Shown here: positions 1 to 7,269 of the stretch, one piece after another
Layout of the letters: each line of letters starts with the position of its first letter
Numbering within the stretch: the first letter of the stretch is position 1
DNA from: an uncultured Microbacterium sp.
GTDB lineage: Bacteria > Actinomycetota > Actinomycetes > Actinomycetales > Microbacteriaceae
Direction of reading: 5' to 3'
DNA: 33,607 nucleotides
Assembly (NCBI RefSeq): GCF_913776565.1
Contig: NZ_CAJYPF010000040.1
Span: 1-33,607, forward strand
Program-made: the position numbers and the translations under genes
The notes under the pieces: model-generated
Databases searched by the model: none
What the model was told of the DNA's origin: nothing
Seen by the model: only the letters and a program-made list of their open reading frames with translations

Positions 1-22
1 GGCCGCTCCGCTCTCCCCTGTG

Positions 23-48
23 GGGCGAACAAGTAATAACTTACGCCC
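23..48. promoter_or_regulatory. AT-rich inverted repeat at left edge
   Basis: An AT-rich patch in very GC-rich DNA. GGGCG (23-27) and CGCCC (44-48) face each other around AAGT-AATA-ACTT (31-42); GTAATAACTTAC (33-44) is itself a dyad. It could be an operator or promoter for a gene off the left edge. No gene is visible in 1-112 and no owner can be assigned. Confidence 0.3.
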
Positions 49-118
49 GAACCACACCCCCGTCGAATCCACACCACACCCCGGGCGTGTCGCTCCCCCA
101 AAACCCCGAAAACACGCG

Positions 119-159
119 GAAAAACCAGAGCCCGTCCCACCGCGTGGTCGAACGGGCTC
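119..159 (-). terminator. Rho-independent terminator of the small membrane protein
   Basis: On the minus strand GAGCCCGT (159-152) pairs with ACGGGCTC (135-128), and the stem is followed by a run of five T (GGTTTTTCC, 127-119). It lies 15 nt after the stop codon of the minus-strand gene ending at 175. This is one of the few terminators here with a real U-tract. Confidence 0.8.
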
Positions 160-174
160 GCAGCAGACGGTCCG

Positions 175-351
175 TCAGGCGGTGAGGACGAACGCGGGGG
201 CGGCGGCATCCATGTGTCCTCCGGTGAACTCGATTCCGCCGAAGAACATCGCACCGATCACCAGCGCGAAGACGAAGGCGATCGAGAGGAAGAGCACGGC
301 CACGCCGGCGAGGGTGATGAGCAGGGGAATTCGAGAAGCCATGGAACACAT
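175..351 (-). CDS. Small single-pass membrane protein, unknown function
   Basis: A 58-residue protein: short polar N-terminus, then one long hydrophobic segment (about residues 8-38, with LLITLAGVAVLFLS and VFALVIGAMFF) and a short mixed tail ending AFVLTA. No family recognised. Start: GGAGG lies 5 nt before the ATG at 351; a second in-frame ATG at 342 (55 residues) is also possible. It follows rpsA on the same strand but a strong hairpin separates them, and it has its own U-tailed terminator, so it is probably a separate unit or read-through partner. Function is not inferable beyond a membrane location. Confidence 0.6.
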   Translation of the reverse strand: MCSMASRIPLLITLAGVAVLFLSIAFVFALVIGAMFFGGIEFTGGHMDAAAPAFVLTA

Positions 352-400
352 CCTGCCCTCCGTCGGCGCGGATTGACCAGGGCTTGCGCCCGGGAACGAC

Positions 401-434
401 CGAAGGCCGGCACCCCGAGGGGTACCGGCCTTCG
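401..434 (-). terminator. Strong hairpin terminator downstream of rpsA
   Basis: A 16-bp inverted repeat (401-416 against 419-434, one G-U pair) beginning 12 nt after the rpsA stop codon. There is no U-tract after it, which is common in high-GC actinobacteria. It separates rpsA from the small membrane gene. Confidence 0.8.
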
Positions 435-446
435 ATGCGGGACGGA

Positions 447-1901
447 TCAGCGACCGGAGAGCTTCTCGCGAAGCGCAGCCAGCGACTCGTCGTCGGCGAG
501 GGTTCCCTGAGCGGGCGACTCGGACGAGAAGGACCCGCCGAACGAACCGGAGTCCGTCGGGTTGGCGGCCTCGGCCTCGAGGGCCTTGGTGACGGCAGCC
601 TTGTGAGCCTCCCAGCGACCCTGGGCAGCGGCGTACTCCTGCTCCCACTGCTCGCGCTGAGCGTCGAAGCCCTCGAGCCAGGCGCCCGACTCGGGGTCGA
701 AGCCCTCGGGGTACTTGTACTCGCCACGCTCGTCGTACTCGGTGGCCATACCGTACAGCGCCGGGTCGAACTCGGTGCCGTTGGGGTCGACCGACTCGTT
801 GGCCTGCTTGAGCGACAGCGAGATGCGACGACGCTCGAGGTCGATGTCGATGATCTTGACGAAGACCTCTTCGCCGACCGACACGACCTGCTCGGCGAGC
901 TCGACGTGCTTGCCCGACAGCTCGGAGATGTGCACGAGACCCTCGATGCCGTCGGCGACGCGGACGAACGCACCGAAGGGAACGAGCTTGGTGACCTTGC
1001 CCGGAGCGATCTGACCGATCGCGTGGGTACGGGCGAACACCTGCCACGGGTCTTCCTGCGTCGCCTTGAGCGACAGAGAGACGCGCTCGCGGTCGAGGTC
1101 GACCTCGAGGATCTCGACGGTGACCTCCTGGCCCACCTCGACGACCTCGGACGCGTGCTCGATGTGCTTCCACGAGAGCTCGGAGACGTGGACGAGACCG
1201 TCGACGCCACCCAGGTCGACGAACGCACCGAAGTTGACGATCGACGAGACCGTGCCCTTGCGGACCTGGCCCTTGTGGAGGTTGTTGAGGAACGTGGTAC
1301 GCGACTCGGACTGCGTCTGCTCCAGCAGGGCGCGGCGCGAGAGCACGACGTTGTTGCGGTTCTTGTCGAGCTCGAGGATCTTGGCCTCGATCTCCTGGCC
1401 GAGGTACGGCGTGAGGTCGCGGACGCGGCGCAGCTCGATGAGCGAGGCCGGGAGGAAGCCGCGGAGGCCGATGTCGACGATGAGACCACCCTTGACGACC
1501 TCGATCACGGAACCGGTGACAACACCGTCGTTCTCCTTGATCTTCTCGACGTCGCCCCACGCGCGCTCGTACTGCGCGCGCTTCTTGGACAGGATGAGGC
1601 GGCCTTCCTTGTCCTCCTTCTGGAGAACGAGGGCTTCGACGTGGTCGCCGACGTTGACGACCTCGTTGGGGTCGACGTCGTGCTTGATCGAAAGCTCGCG
1701 AGAGGGGATGACACCCTCGGTCTTGTAACCGACGTCGAGGAGGACCTCGTCGCGGTCGATCTTCACCACGGTGCCCTCGATGAGGTCGCCGTCGTTGAAG
1801 AACTTGAGCGTCTTCTCGACCGCGGCCAGGAAGTCTTCGGCGGAGCCGATGTCGTTGATCGCGACCTGCTTGGTAGCCGGGGCGGTCGTTGCGGTAGTCA
1901 T
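447..1901 (-). CDS. rpsA: 30S ribosomal protein S1
   Basis: A 484-residue protein with four S1 RNA-binding domains at about residues 37-108, 125-193, 210-280 and 296-366; the last two are the most typical (VNFGAFVDLGGVDGLVHVSE and VPFGAFVRVADGIEGLVHIS). The acidic, low-complexity C-terminal tail (370-484) is usual in actinobacterial S1. S1 helps recruit mRNA to the 30S subunit; in actinobacteria, where leaderless mRNAs are common, its exact contribution differs from E. coli. The start at MTTATTAPATKQVAI was chosen because conserved sequence begins there; the Shine-Dalgarno is weak (AGGA 11-12 nt upstream). The gene contains no copies of the GGCATCC heptamer that is frequent elsewhere in the window. 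Confidence 0.97.
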   Translation of the reverse strand: MTTATTAPATKQVAINDIGSAEDFLAAVEKTLKFFNDGDLIEGTVVKIDRDEVLLDVGYKTEGVIPSRELSIKHDVDPNEVVNVGDHVEALVLQKEDKEGRLILSKKRAQYERAWGDVEKIKENDGVVTGSVIEVVKGGLIVDIGLRGFLPASLIELRRVRDLTPYLGQEIEAKILELDKNRNNVVLSRRALLEQTQSESRTTFLNNLHKGQVRKGTVSSIVNFGAFVDLGGVDGLVHVSELSWKHIEHASEVVEVGQEVTVEILEVDLDRERVSLSLKATQEDPWQVFARTHAIGQIAPGKVTKLVPFGAFVRVADGIEGLVHISELSGKHVELAEQVVSVGEEVFVKIIDIDLERRRISLSLKQANESVDPNGTEFDPALYGMATEYDERGEYKYPEGFDPESGAWLEGFDAQREQWEQEYAAAQGRWEAHKAAVTKALEAEAANPTDSGSFGGSFSSESPAQGTLADDESLAALREKLSGR

Positions 1902-2090
1902 GTAGTGGGTTGTCCTAGTTGGGTTTGGTGTCGGGCTCCGGCTCCTGCGCCCGGGCCGGAGAGGACCGAGCCGCCGGGCACTCGCACGCCCGGGGGCGAA
2001 CGAATGCCACGAGCCGAAGCAGAGCGGATGTGTTCGTGCGATGCCACGGGCACGCCCGGAGAACGGGCAGAGCCCCACGTGTGACACCCC

Positions 2091-2096
2091 AGTCTA
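2091..2096 (-). promoter_or_regulatory. Putative rpsA -10 box (TAGACT)
   Basis: TAGACT on the minus strand, 189 nt before the rpsA start codon, matching TANNNT. No clear -35 hexamer is seen. Confidence 0.4.
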
Positions 2097-2121
2097 ACGC
2101 ACCCGTCGCGCTTCGCGCTGC

Positions 2122-2190
2122 GGCCGACGCCTCCGGGCGGAGGAGGCCGACACCTCCGACCGGAGGAGGCCGACGCCCCCGGGCGGAAGA
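2122..2190. repeat. Three 23-bp tandem repeats behind the rpsA promoter
   Basis: Units at 2122-2144, 2145-2167 and 2168-2190, each beginning GGCCGAC. Units 1 and 2 contain the inverted repeat CCTCC-N4-GGAGG; unit 3 is a degenerate copy. They sit just upstream of the putative rpsA -10 box, so an array of protein-binding sites or a set of small hairpins is possible. The repeat itself is seen; any role is inference. Confidence 0.75.
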
Positions 2191-2363
2191 GGGGGAGAAA
2201 CGACGGAACGATTCGCCCCGGATCGGCTCTTTTCCCGGGGGTCGCACCGACGCGACGCCCAGGTGGCATCCAGACTGCCGTGCCAGGCTCCGGGTTTCGT
2301 GCCCGCCGAACGCGGGTCGGACGGTGACACCCGCACCGCCCTCCCTCACGTGAAACCGGTTCT

Positions 2364-3368
2364 ATGCGCTCTGATTCGACGCCCCCTTCCAACCGTCGTG
2401 ACCGTCGCCTCGCCGCCCGCCGCACCCGTCGTCGCCCCCTGACGGCCATCGGTGCGGTCGTGGTCGGCGTGGTCGCTGCCGCGGCCCTGACCGGCACGGC
2501 CCCGGCCGCGACCGCCTCCCCCACCGACCTCGCGACGGCCCGCTTCTCGCTCGCCTCCGCCCTCACCCCGACCGTGCTCGCGACCGCCCGCGGCGCGGGT
2601 GCCGACGAGGCTCGCAGCGCCGAGTCCTCCGCCGCCGCCTCGATGGCCGCCGTCACGTCGGTGCAGAACGACATCGCGGCATCCGGTCTGGACATCGGCC
2701 AGGCCGCCACCGTCGACACCTCCGCCCTGGAGGCCGCGACCGCGCGCCTCGAGGCCGCCTCGGTTCTGCCCGACACCTTCCTGCCGGACCTCGCCGACGA
2801 CGTGACCACCGCGCGGGCGACCGTCGATCAGCGCGTCGCCGAACTGCGCGGGGGCCTCGACGCCGCCGTGGCGAAGAAGGCGGAAGAAGAGGCCGCCGAG
2901 AAAGCCCGCCAGGAAGCCGAAGCCGCTGCCGCCGCCGCCGCGAAGGAGAAGGCCGCCGCCGAGGAGCGTGCCGCCGCCTCCGCCGCCAGCAGCTCTGTCA
3001 GCTCCGGGAGCGGCTCGTCGGCACCGGTCCCCGTCGCCTCCGGCGGCGGCTCCGGCGACAACAGCCCCGCCGGTGCACAGGCGACCGCGCGCGGCATGCT
3101 CGCCGGCCGCGGCTGGGGCGACGACCAGTTCTCGTGCCTCGTCTCGCTGTGGAACAAGGAGTCGGGCTGGAACTACCGGGCATACAACGCCGGCAGCGGT
3201 GCCTACGGCATCCCCCAGGCCCTGCCCGGGAGCAAGATGTCGTCGGCCGGCGCCGACTGGGAGACCAACGCCGCCACGCAGATCTCGTGGGGCCTCGGGT
3301 ACATCTCGGGCCGATACGGCACGCCGTGCGGCGCGTGGAGTCACTCGCAGTCCACCGGCTGGTACTGA
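2364..3368 (+). CDS. Secreted coiled-coil protein with C-terminal lytic-transglycosylase-like domain (copy 1)
   Basis: 334 residues. A very basic N-terminus (to about residue 27) precedes a hydrophobic signal segment (about 28-52, ending ATAS). Residues about 160-215 are an Ala/Glu/Lys-rich coiled coil (KKAEEEAAEKARQEAEAAAA), then a Ser/Gly linker, then from about 242 the conserved domain with FSCLVSLWNKESGWNY, SGAYGIPQALPGSKM and a WY C-terminus. This domain is annotated in actinobacteria as transglycosylase/aggregation-promoting-factor-like; E266 in NKESGW is the likely catalytic acid, and C258 and C322 may form a disulfide. Expected role: peptidoglycan cleavage outside the cell. The start is the only plausible one but has neither a clear Shine-Dalgarno nor a leaderless promoter. 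Paralogous to the gene at 6005-6925. Confidence 0.9.
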   Translation: MRSDSTPPSNRRDRRLAARRTRRRPLTAIGAVVVGVVAAAALTGTAPAATASPTDLATARFSLASALTPTVLATARGAGADEARSAESSAAASMAAVTSVQNDIAASGLDIGQAATVDTSALEAATARLEAASVLPDTFLPDLADDVTTARATVDQRVAELRGGLDAAVAKKAEEEAAEKARQEAEAAAAAAAKEKAAAEERAAASAASSSVSSGSGSSAPVPVASGGGSGDNSPAGAQATARGMLAGRGWGDDQFSCLVSLWNKESGWNYRAYNAGSGAYGIPQALPGSKMSSAGADWETNAATQISWGLGYISGRYGTPCGAWSHSQSTGWY

Positions 3369-3378
3369 CGCACCCGCA

Positions 3379-3422
3379 CGCGAAGCGCGCCGCTCGGACA
3401 TCGTCCGGCGGCGCGTTTCGCG
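3379..3422 (+). terminator. Hairpin terminator after secreted hydrolase copy 1
   Basis: Near-perfect inverted repeat of about 20 bp (3379-3399 against 3403-3422, 3-nt loop) starting 10 nt after the stop codon; no U-tract. The remaining 3423-3585 holds nothing I can recognise. Confidence 0.75.
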
Positions 3423-3585
3423 TTCACGGGCGGAGGGGGTCTGTCCCGAGCGTCGACCGACCTCTTCGATCGGAACCAGGGAAGGGTGTCCGCCGCGTGC
3501 CGCGCGCGAGGTCGCGTCGGGGGGGCGAGGACGCGATCCCGGACGGTGCGGGGGACGTCACGAGCCGCTCGCGACCGAGGCCCTT

Positions 3586-5283
3586 TCAGAGACCGTTGCG
3601 ACGCGCGACGAAGCCGGCGAGCAGGGCGTGCGAGAGCGGGGCGATCGACACGATCATGAGGATCGTGCCGAAGACCGCGTTCTCGGCCTGCAGGAGCACT
3701 CCCCCGATCAGCAGGCCCGTGAACAGCACCGACGACACCACCCGGCGCACCATGCGCTCGAGATCGCGCATGCGGCGTTCGATCCGCGGCGTCTGCACCG
3801 TCACGGAGCCGTCCTCGAAGCGCTCGATGAGATTGTCGATGCGGCGCGGCAGGCGCGCGGCGACGGCCGCGACGGCGCCCACCTCGCGCACGATCGCCTG
3901 GGCGGTGTTGCCGCTCTCTTCGCGGATCAGCCGCTGCGCGTAGGGCTCGACGGCATCCCAGATGTTGAAAGCCGGATCGAGCGCGCTGCACATGCCGCTC
4001 GTGAGCGACATCGCACGGACGATCAGGAGGAAGTTCTCGGGCAGCTGGAACGGGAGCGAGCGCACCACGTCGCCGAACTCGATCGCGAACGCGCGGAATT
4101 CGCGCGGATCGACCTCTTGCAGCTCGGCGAACCCCATGCCGCCGAAGCGGGCGAAGAGCTGGGTCATCGCGCGTTCGAGCTGGATCGTGTCGGCCGTGGG
4201 CAGGAGGACGCCCACGTCGCGGATGCCGTCGACGAGCCCCTTGCCGTCGCGAGAGGCCGCCGCGATGAGCACACGACGAAGCCCGCGGCGCAAGCTCGGC
4301 GGTACCTCGCCCATCATGCCGAAATCGATGAAGGTGAAGCGCCACGCCGGCGTCCCCCGGTCGGTCAGCGACCCCAGCGGGGTGACGAACACGTTCCCGG
4401 GGTGCGGATCGGCGTGGAAGAAGCCGTCGTCGAAGAGCTGGTCGAACATGACCCGGGCGAATCGCGCGGCCACCTCGGAGGGGTCGATGCCCGCGACACG
4501 GAGGGCGTCGACATCGTTGATCTTGATCGCGGTGACGTCCTGCAGGGTCAACACGCGGCGCGTCGTGCGCTCCCAGACGACCTCGGGGACGGCGATCGAG
4601 CCGTCGGCGCCGAAGTCGGCGGCGAACCGCTCGGAGTTCGCGGCCTCATGCAGGTAGTCGATCTCCTCGAGGCTCGTGACGGCGAACTCCTCGACGAGGG
4701 AGGGCATGTCGACCCGGTCGCGCACGAGCGCGACCTTGCTGAGCCACACGCCGACCTTGCGCAGCGCGCGGAGGTCGACGTCGACGATGCGGTCGATGCC
4801 GGGGCGCTGGATCTTCAGCACCACCGCGGTCAGCCCGGTCTCCTCTGCCATCTGGTCGGTCAGGACGGCGCGATGCGCCTGTCCCAGGGAGGCCGCAGCG
4901 AGCGGACGCTCATCGACCGATGCGAAGGCACGCTCCAGCGGCATACCGAGCTCTTCCTCGGCACGGACGCGCATCTGGGCGAAGGGCACCGCGGGCACCT
5001 CGTCCTGCAGGCCCTCGAGCTCTTTCGTGATCTCGGGCGGCAGAACGTCCAGACGCGACGACATGAACTGGCCGACCTTGATCATCAGCCCGCCGAGATC
5101 GACCGCGAGCACGTGGAAGCGCTGCGCGATGCGCTGGAGTCGGCGGGTGCGGCCCCGGGCGGAGATCCACCCGAGGCCGAACCGCGGCAGGAAGAGCTCG
5201 TACCACCACGCCTGTACGAGGTAGCGCGCGGCGAAGCGCGTGATACGGCGGTAGCGGGCCTTCATGAGGGCGTCGTCGGTCAT
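3586..5283 (-). CDS. AarF/ABC1/UbiB-family atypical kinase
   Basis: 565 residues. Family hallmarks are present in order: the KxGQ motif (LMIKVGQFMSSR), the Ala-rich loop AAASLGQAH, a Lys in VVLKIQRPG, the ExD element (EIDYLHEA), the catalytic HADPHPGNVF and DFG (FIDFGMMGE). The C-terminus has two membrane segments (SSVLFTGLLIGGVLL and TILMIVSIAPLSHALLAGF). UbiB/ABC1 proteins are membrane-associated ATPases/kinases linked to ubiquinone synthesis in proteobacteria and mitochondria; actinobacteria use menaquinone, so the substrate here is unknown and may be lipid-related. The ATG at 5283 is chosen for AGGAG 5 nt upstream. It follows the PadR gene by 51 nt, so the two probably form an operon. Confidence 0.92.
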   Translation of the reverse strand: MTDDALMKARYRRITRFAARYLVQAWWYELFLPRFGLGWISARGRTRRLQRIAQRFHVLAVDLGGLMIKVGQFMSSRLDVLPPEITKELEGLQDEVPAVPFAQMRVRAEEELGMPLERAFASVDERPLAAASLGQAHRAVLTDQMAEETGLTAVVLKIQRPGIDRIVDVDLRALRKVGVWLSKVALVRDRVDMPSLVEEFAVTSLEEIDYLHEAANSERFAADFGADGSIAVPEVVWERTTRRVLTLQDVTAIKINDVDALRVAGIDPSEVAARFARVMFDQLFDDGFFHADPHPGNVFVTPLGSLTDRGTPAWRFTFIDFGMMGEVPPSLRRGLRRVLIAAASRDGKGLVDGIRDVGVLLPTADTIQLERAMTQLFARFGGMGFAELQEVDPREFRAFAIEFGDVVRSLPFQLPENFLLIVRAMSLTSGMCSALDPAFNIWDAVEPYAQRLIREESGNTAQAIVREVGAVAAVAARLPRRIDNLIERFEDGSVTVQTPRIERRMRDLERMVRRVVSSVLFTGLLIGGVLLQAENAVFGTILMIVSIAPLSHALLAGFVARRNGL

Positions 5284-5334
5284 CGAATCTCCTGGATGCC
5301 GACGTGCGCCCCGCACGCGTCGAGCTCTGGCACC

Positions 5335-5913
5335 TCAGCCCTGGGCGAGGATGGAGTAGAGCTTACGGCGCGCCTCGTCGAGGATCTCGACGGCTTGCGC
5401 GACCTGCTCCTTGTTGCCCGTGCGAGCGACCTGGGCCGCCGCCTGCGCCAGTTCGACGCCGGCCTTGGGCAGCGCGGTCATGCGTCCGCTCTCGCGAGAG
5501 CCCGCCGCTTCCCACGGGGCGGTGCGCTCGGTGGTCTCGTCACCGGCCGCGGCGCGACCCTCGGGCGTGAGCGAGTAGGTCTTGCGACCGTTGGACTCCT
5601 CGGCCTGAACGAGACCCTCGTCGGTGAGGAGCTGGAGCGTGGGGTAGACCGAGCCGGGGCTCGGCTTCCACGATCCGCCGCTGCGCTCCTCGATCTCGCG
5701 GATGATCTGGTACCCGTGCATCGGCTGCTCGAGCAGCAGCGACAGCACCGCGGAGCGCACGTCGCCCTTGTTCATGCGCGGCGTCGAGCCGGCCTTCTGC
5801 TCGAACTGCGTGCGCAGCTGCTCGAGCCCCTCGAGGATGTTGGACATGGGCCAACCGGGGGTGTTGGAGCCACCGCGTCCGCCGAACGCGTCTCCCAGGA
5901 ATGAACCACTCAT
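5335..5913 (-). CDS. PadR-family transcriptional regulator
   Basis: 192 residues. The PadR winged helix spans about residues 47-125, with MHGYQIIREIEERSG, PSPGSVYPTLQLLTDEGLV and the wing GRKTYSLTPEGR. A Gly-rich N-terminal stretch precedes it and a helical C-terminal part (about 140-190) fits the dimerisation region. PadR proteins are usually ligand-responsive repressors of their own operon. The start at 5913 has an excellent Shine-Dalgarno (AAGGAGG, 5 nt spacing). The AT-rich dyad upstream is the obvious operator. The kinase gene directly downstream is the likely target. Confidence 0.93.
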   Translation of the reverse strand: MSGSFLGDAFGGRGGSNTPGWPMSNILEGLEQLRTQFEQKAGSTPRMNKGDVRSAVLSLLLEQPMHGYQIIREIEERSGGSWKPSPGSVYPTLQLLTDEGLVQAEESNGRKTYSLTPEGRAAAGDETTERTAPWEAAGSRESGRMTALPKAGVELAQAAAQVARTGNKEQVAQAVEILDEARRKLYSILAQG

Positions 5914-5946
5914 GACGACCTCCTTCGCGCGGACCCGATCTGAGTC

Positions 5947-5970
5947 AGCGATATACAACGATATATCGCT
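5947..5970 (-). promoter_or_regulatory. PadR operator/promoter candidate
   Basis: AGCGATAT (5947-5954) and ATATCGCT (5963-5970) form a perfect 8-bp dyad with 8-bp spacer, 33 nt before the padR start. TATA-rich sequence in this GC-rich DNA also supplies a -10 element, so binding would block transcription; PadR dyads with about 8-bp spacers are known in the family. Confidence 0.65.
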
Positions 5971-6004
5971 CAGATGGGCCGGAGGATCGGTCGTCAGGCG
6001 ATTC

Positions 6005-6925
6005 TCAGTACCAGTTCACCGCTTGCGAGTGACCCCAGGCACTGCACGGCGTCCCGTACCCGCGGGAGATGTAGTCCAGGCCCCAGGCGATCTGCGTGGC
6101 CGCGTTCGTCTGCCAGTCGGCGCCGAAGGTGGCCATCTTGCTGCCAGGAAGAGCCTGCGGGATGCCGGTGGCCCCGCCGTCGTTGTTGTAGGCCTGGTAG
6201 TTCCAGCCGGACTCCTTGGTCCACAGCGACGACAGGCACGAGAACTGGTCGCTCCCCCAGCCGTACTTCTCGGCGGCGAGCTGCGCCGCGTAGTCCTTCG
6301 CGCCGGCCGGGGTGTTCACGCGCGCGAGCATCGCGGCCGCCTCGGCCTCGCGCTGCGCCTGAGCGGCCGCGGCGTCGGCGGCGGCCTTCTCGGCCTGACG
6401 CTGCGCCTCGGCGGCGGCGTCGGCGGCCGCCTTCGCGGCCTTCGCCTCATCGAGGCTCCCCTGCACCTCGGCCACGCGCGCCGACACCCGCTCGGTCTCG
6501 GCCTGGGCGTTCTGACTGAGGGCGGGCACCATCAAGACGGGCAGCAAGTCGCTCGAGCCGAGGCGATCGACCGCGTCCTGAAGCGCAGAGGTGTCGACGG
6601 ACGCATCGCCGATCGACAGCGGCAGTCCGGTAGAGGCCACATCGGCCTGGACGGCGGTGGCGCTGGCGAGCGCCGCCTGTGCGTCGGTCATCGCCGAGTC
6701 GGCGCCGGTGGTCACGGCATCCAGCGTGGGGGCGGACGAGATCGTCACGGCCGATCCGGGGGCGGCGAACGAGGATGCGGACGCGTCGGGCAGGGAGACG
6801 GGGGCAGCCATCGCGAGACCGGTCGTGGCCACCAGCCCCAGGGCGAGACCGGCGCACGTGGCGGCGGTGACGAGGGTGCGGCGGGCGCGGTGGACGCGGA
6901 CGAGCTTGATATCGGAACGCAGCAA
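6005..6925 (-). CDS. Secreted coiled-coil protein with C-terminal lytic-transglycosylase-like domain (copy 2)
   Basis: 306 residues from the TTG at 6925. Signal region RRTLVTAATCAGLALGLVA to about residue 40, a long Ala-rich middle with a coiled coil (AKAAADAAAEAQRQAEKAA) and the same C-terminal domain as the gene at 2364 (SSLWTKESGWNYQAYN, ATGIPQALPGSKM, final NWY), with likely catalytic E238. The start is uncertain: no ATG is available; TTG at 6925 was chosen because the next codons read RSD as after the start of copy 1, with a weak GAAAGA upstream; TTG at 6994 would add 23 basic residues. Probable peptidoglycan-acting enzyme. A GTTAY direct repeat upstream may be a regulator site. Confidence 0.85.
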   Translation of the reverse strand: MLRSDIKLVRVHRARRTLVTAATCAGLALGLVATTGLAMAAPVSLPDASASSFAAPGSAVTISSAPTLDAVTTGADSAMTDAQAALASATAVQADVASTGLPLSIGDASVDTSALQDAVDRLGSSDLLPVLMVPALSQNAQAETERVSARVAEVQGSLDEAKAAKAAADAAAEAQRQAEKAAADAAAAQAQREAEAAAMLARVNTPAGAKDYAAQLAAEKYGWGSDQFSCLSSLWTKESGWNYQAYNNDGGATGIPQALPGSKMATFGADWQTNAATQIAWGLDYISRGYGTPCSAWGHSQAVNWY

Positions 6926-7206
6926 AAGGAGGGATCTTTCGTTCGGGCGCGCTCGTCGGGATCGAGCGCGATCTGTGCCGTCGGGTCGACACAAGTCCCC
7001 GAGTGTGGGTGCCCCTTCTGAGCGTTATCTCTTCGTTACCTGAACGGACGGTGGGAGGGGCGCTTCTCGCACCCCCGCGCCGGGCCGACGCGTCGGCCAG
7101 GATCCGGGCACCGGTGAGGCGAGGTACTTCTGCACCTTGACCGGGTTCTTTTTTCTCTTCGACGAAGCGTCTTCGCGAGCTCGCGCGCCCCCGCCCAGAC
7201 GACCGA
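6926..7206. other. Intergenic region upstream of secreted hydrolase copy 2
   Basis: About 280 nt with no gene. It carries the GTTAT-N6-GTTAC repeat at 7024-7039 and a TC-rich patch (7146-7159). No riboswitch could be recognised. Confidence 0.5.
7024..7039. promoter_or_regulatory. GTTAT-N6-GTTAC direct repeat, MtrA/GlnR-like
   Basis: GTTAT (7024-7028) and GTTAC (7035-7039) are direct repeats with 11-bp periodicity, an AT-rich island about 100 nt upstream of the hydrolase start. GTNAC half sites spaced by 6 bp are the pattern described for actinobacterial MtrA and GlnR; MtrA controls cell-wall hydrolases. The assignment is inference. Confidence 0.4.
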
Positions 7207-7248
7207 CGGGCCGCCCTGGAAAGATGTCGAATCTTCCAGGACGGCCCG
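7207..7248 (-). terminator. Hairpin terminator of pgi
   Basis: CGGGCCG (7207-7213) with CGGCCCG (7242-7248), and CCTGGAAAGAT (7215-7225) with ATCTTCCAGG (7231-7240), form a long stem with one mismatch and one bulge, 22 nt after the pgi stop codon. Confidence 0.8.
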
Positions 7249-7269
7249 CCGAAGCCGCCGATCCGCCCG

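Larger units (their letters stand above)
1902..2363. other. Divergent intergenic region rpsA / secreted hydrolase
   Basis: 462 bp without a gene. It holds a TAGACT -10-like box for rpsA (2091-2096, minus), implying a leader of about 190 nt, and three 23-bp tandem repeats (2122-2190). On the plus side no convincing -10 box or Shine-Dalgarno precedes the ATG at 2364. I looked for a c-di-AMP (ydaO) riboswitch, which often precedes cell-wall hydrolase genes in actinobacteria, and could not match its conserved core. Confidence 0.5.

Noticed and set aside
384..2084. Plus-strand open frame of 566 codons opposite rpsA
   Set aside because: Leu/Val/Asp-rich antisense of the S1 repeats; no domain and no start signals.
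1902..2363. c-di-AMP (ydaO) riboswitch before the secreted hydrolase genes
   Set aside because: A common partner of such genes in actinobacteria, but its conserved core could not be found here or at 6926-7200.
2968..5904. Very long plus-strand open frame (978 codons) opposite the AarF and PadR genes
   Set aside because: Shadow frame typical of high-GC DNA; Arg/Ala/His-rich without any domain, while the minus strand carries clear family motifs, ribosome sites and an operator.
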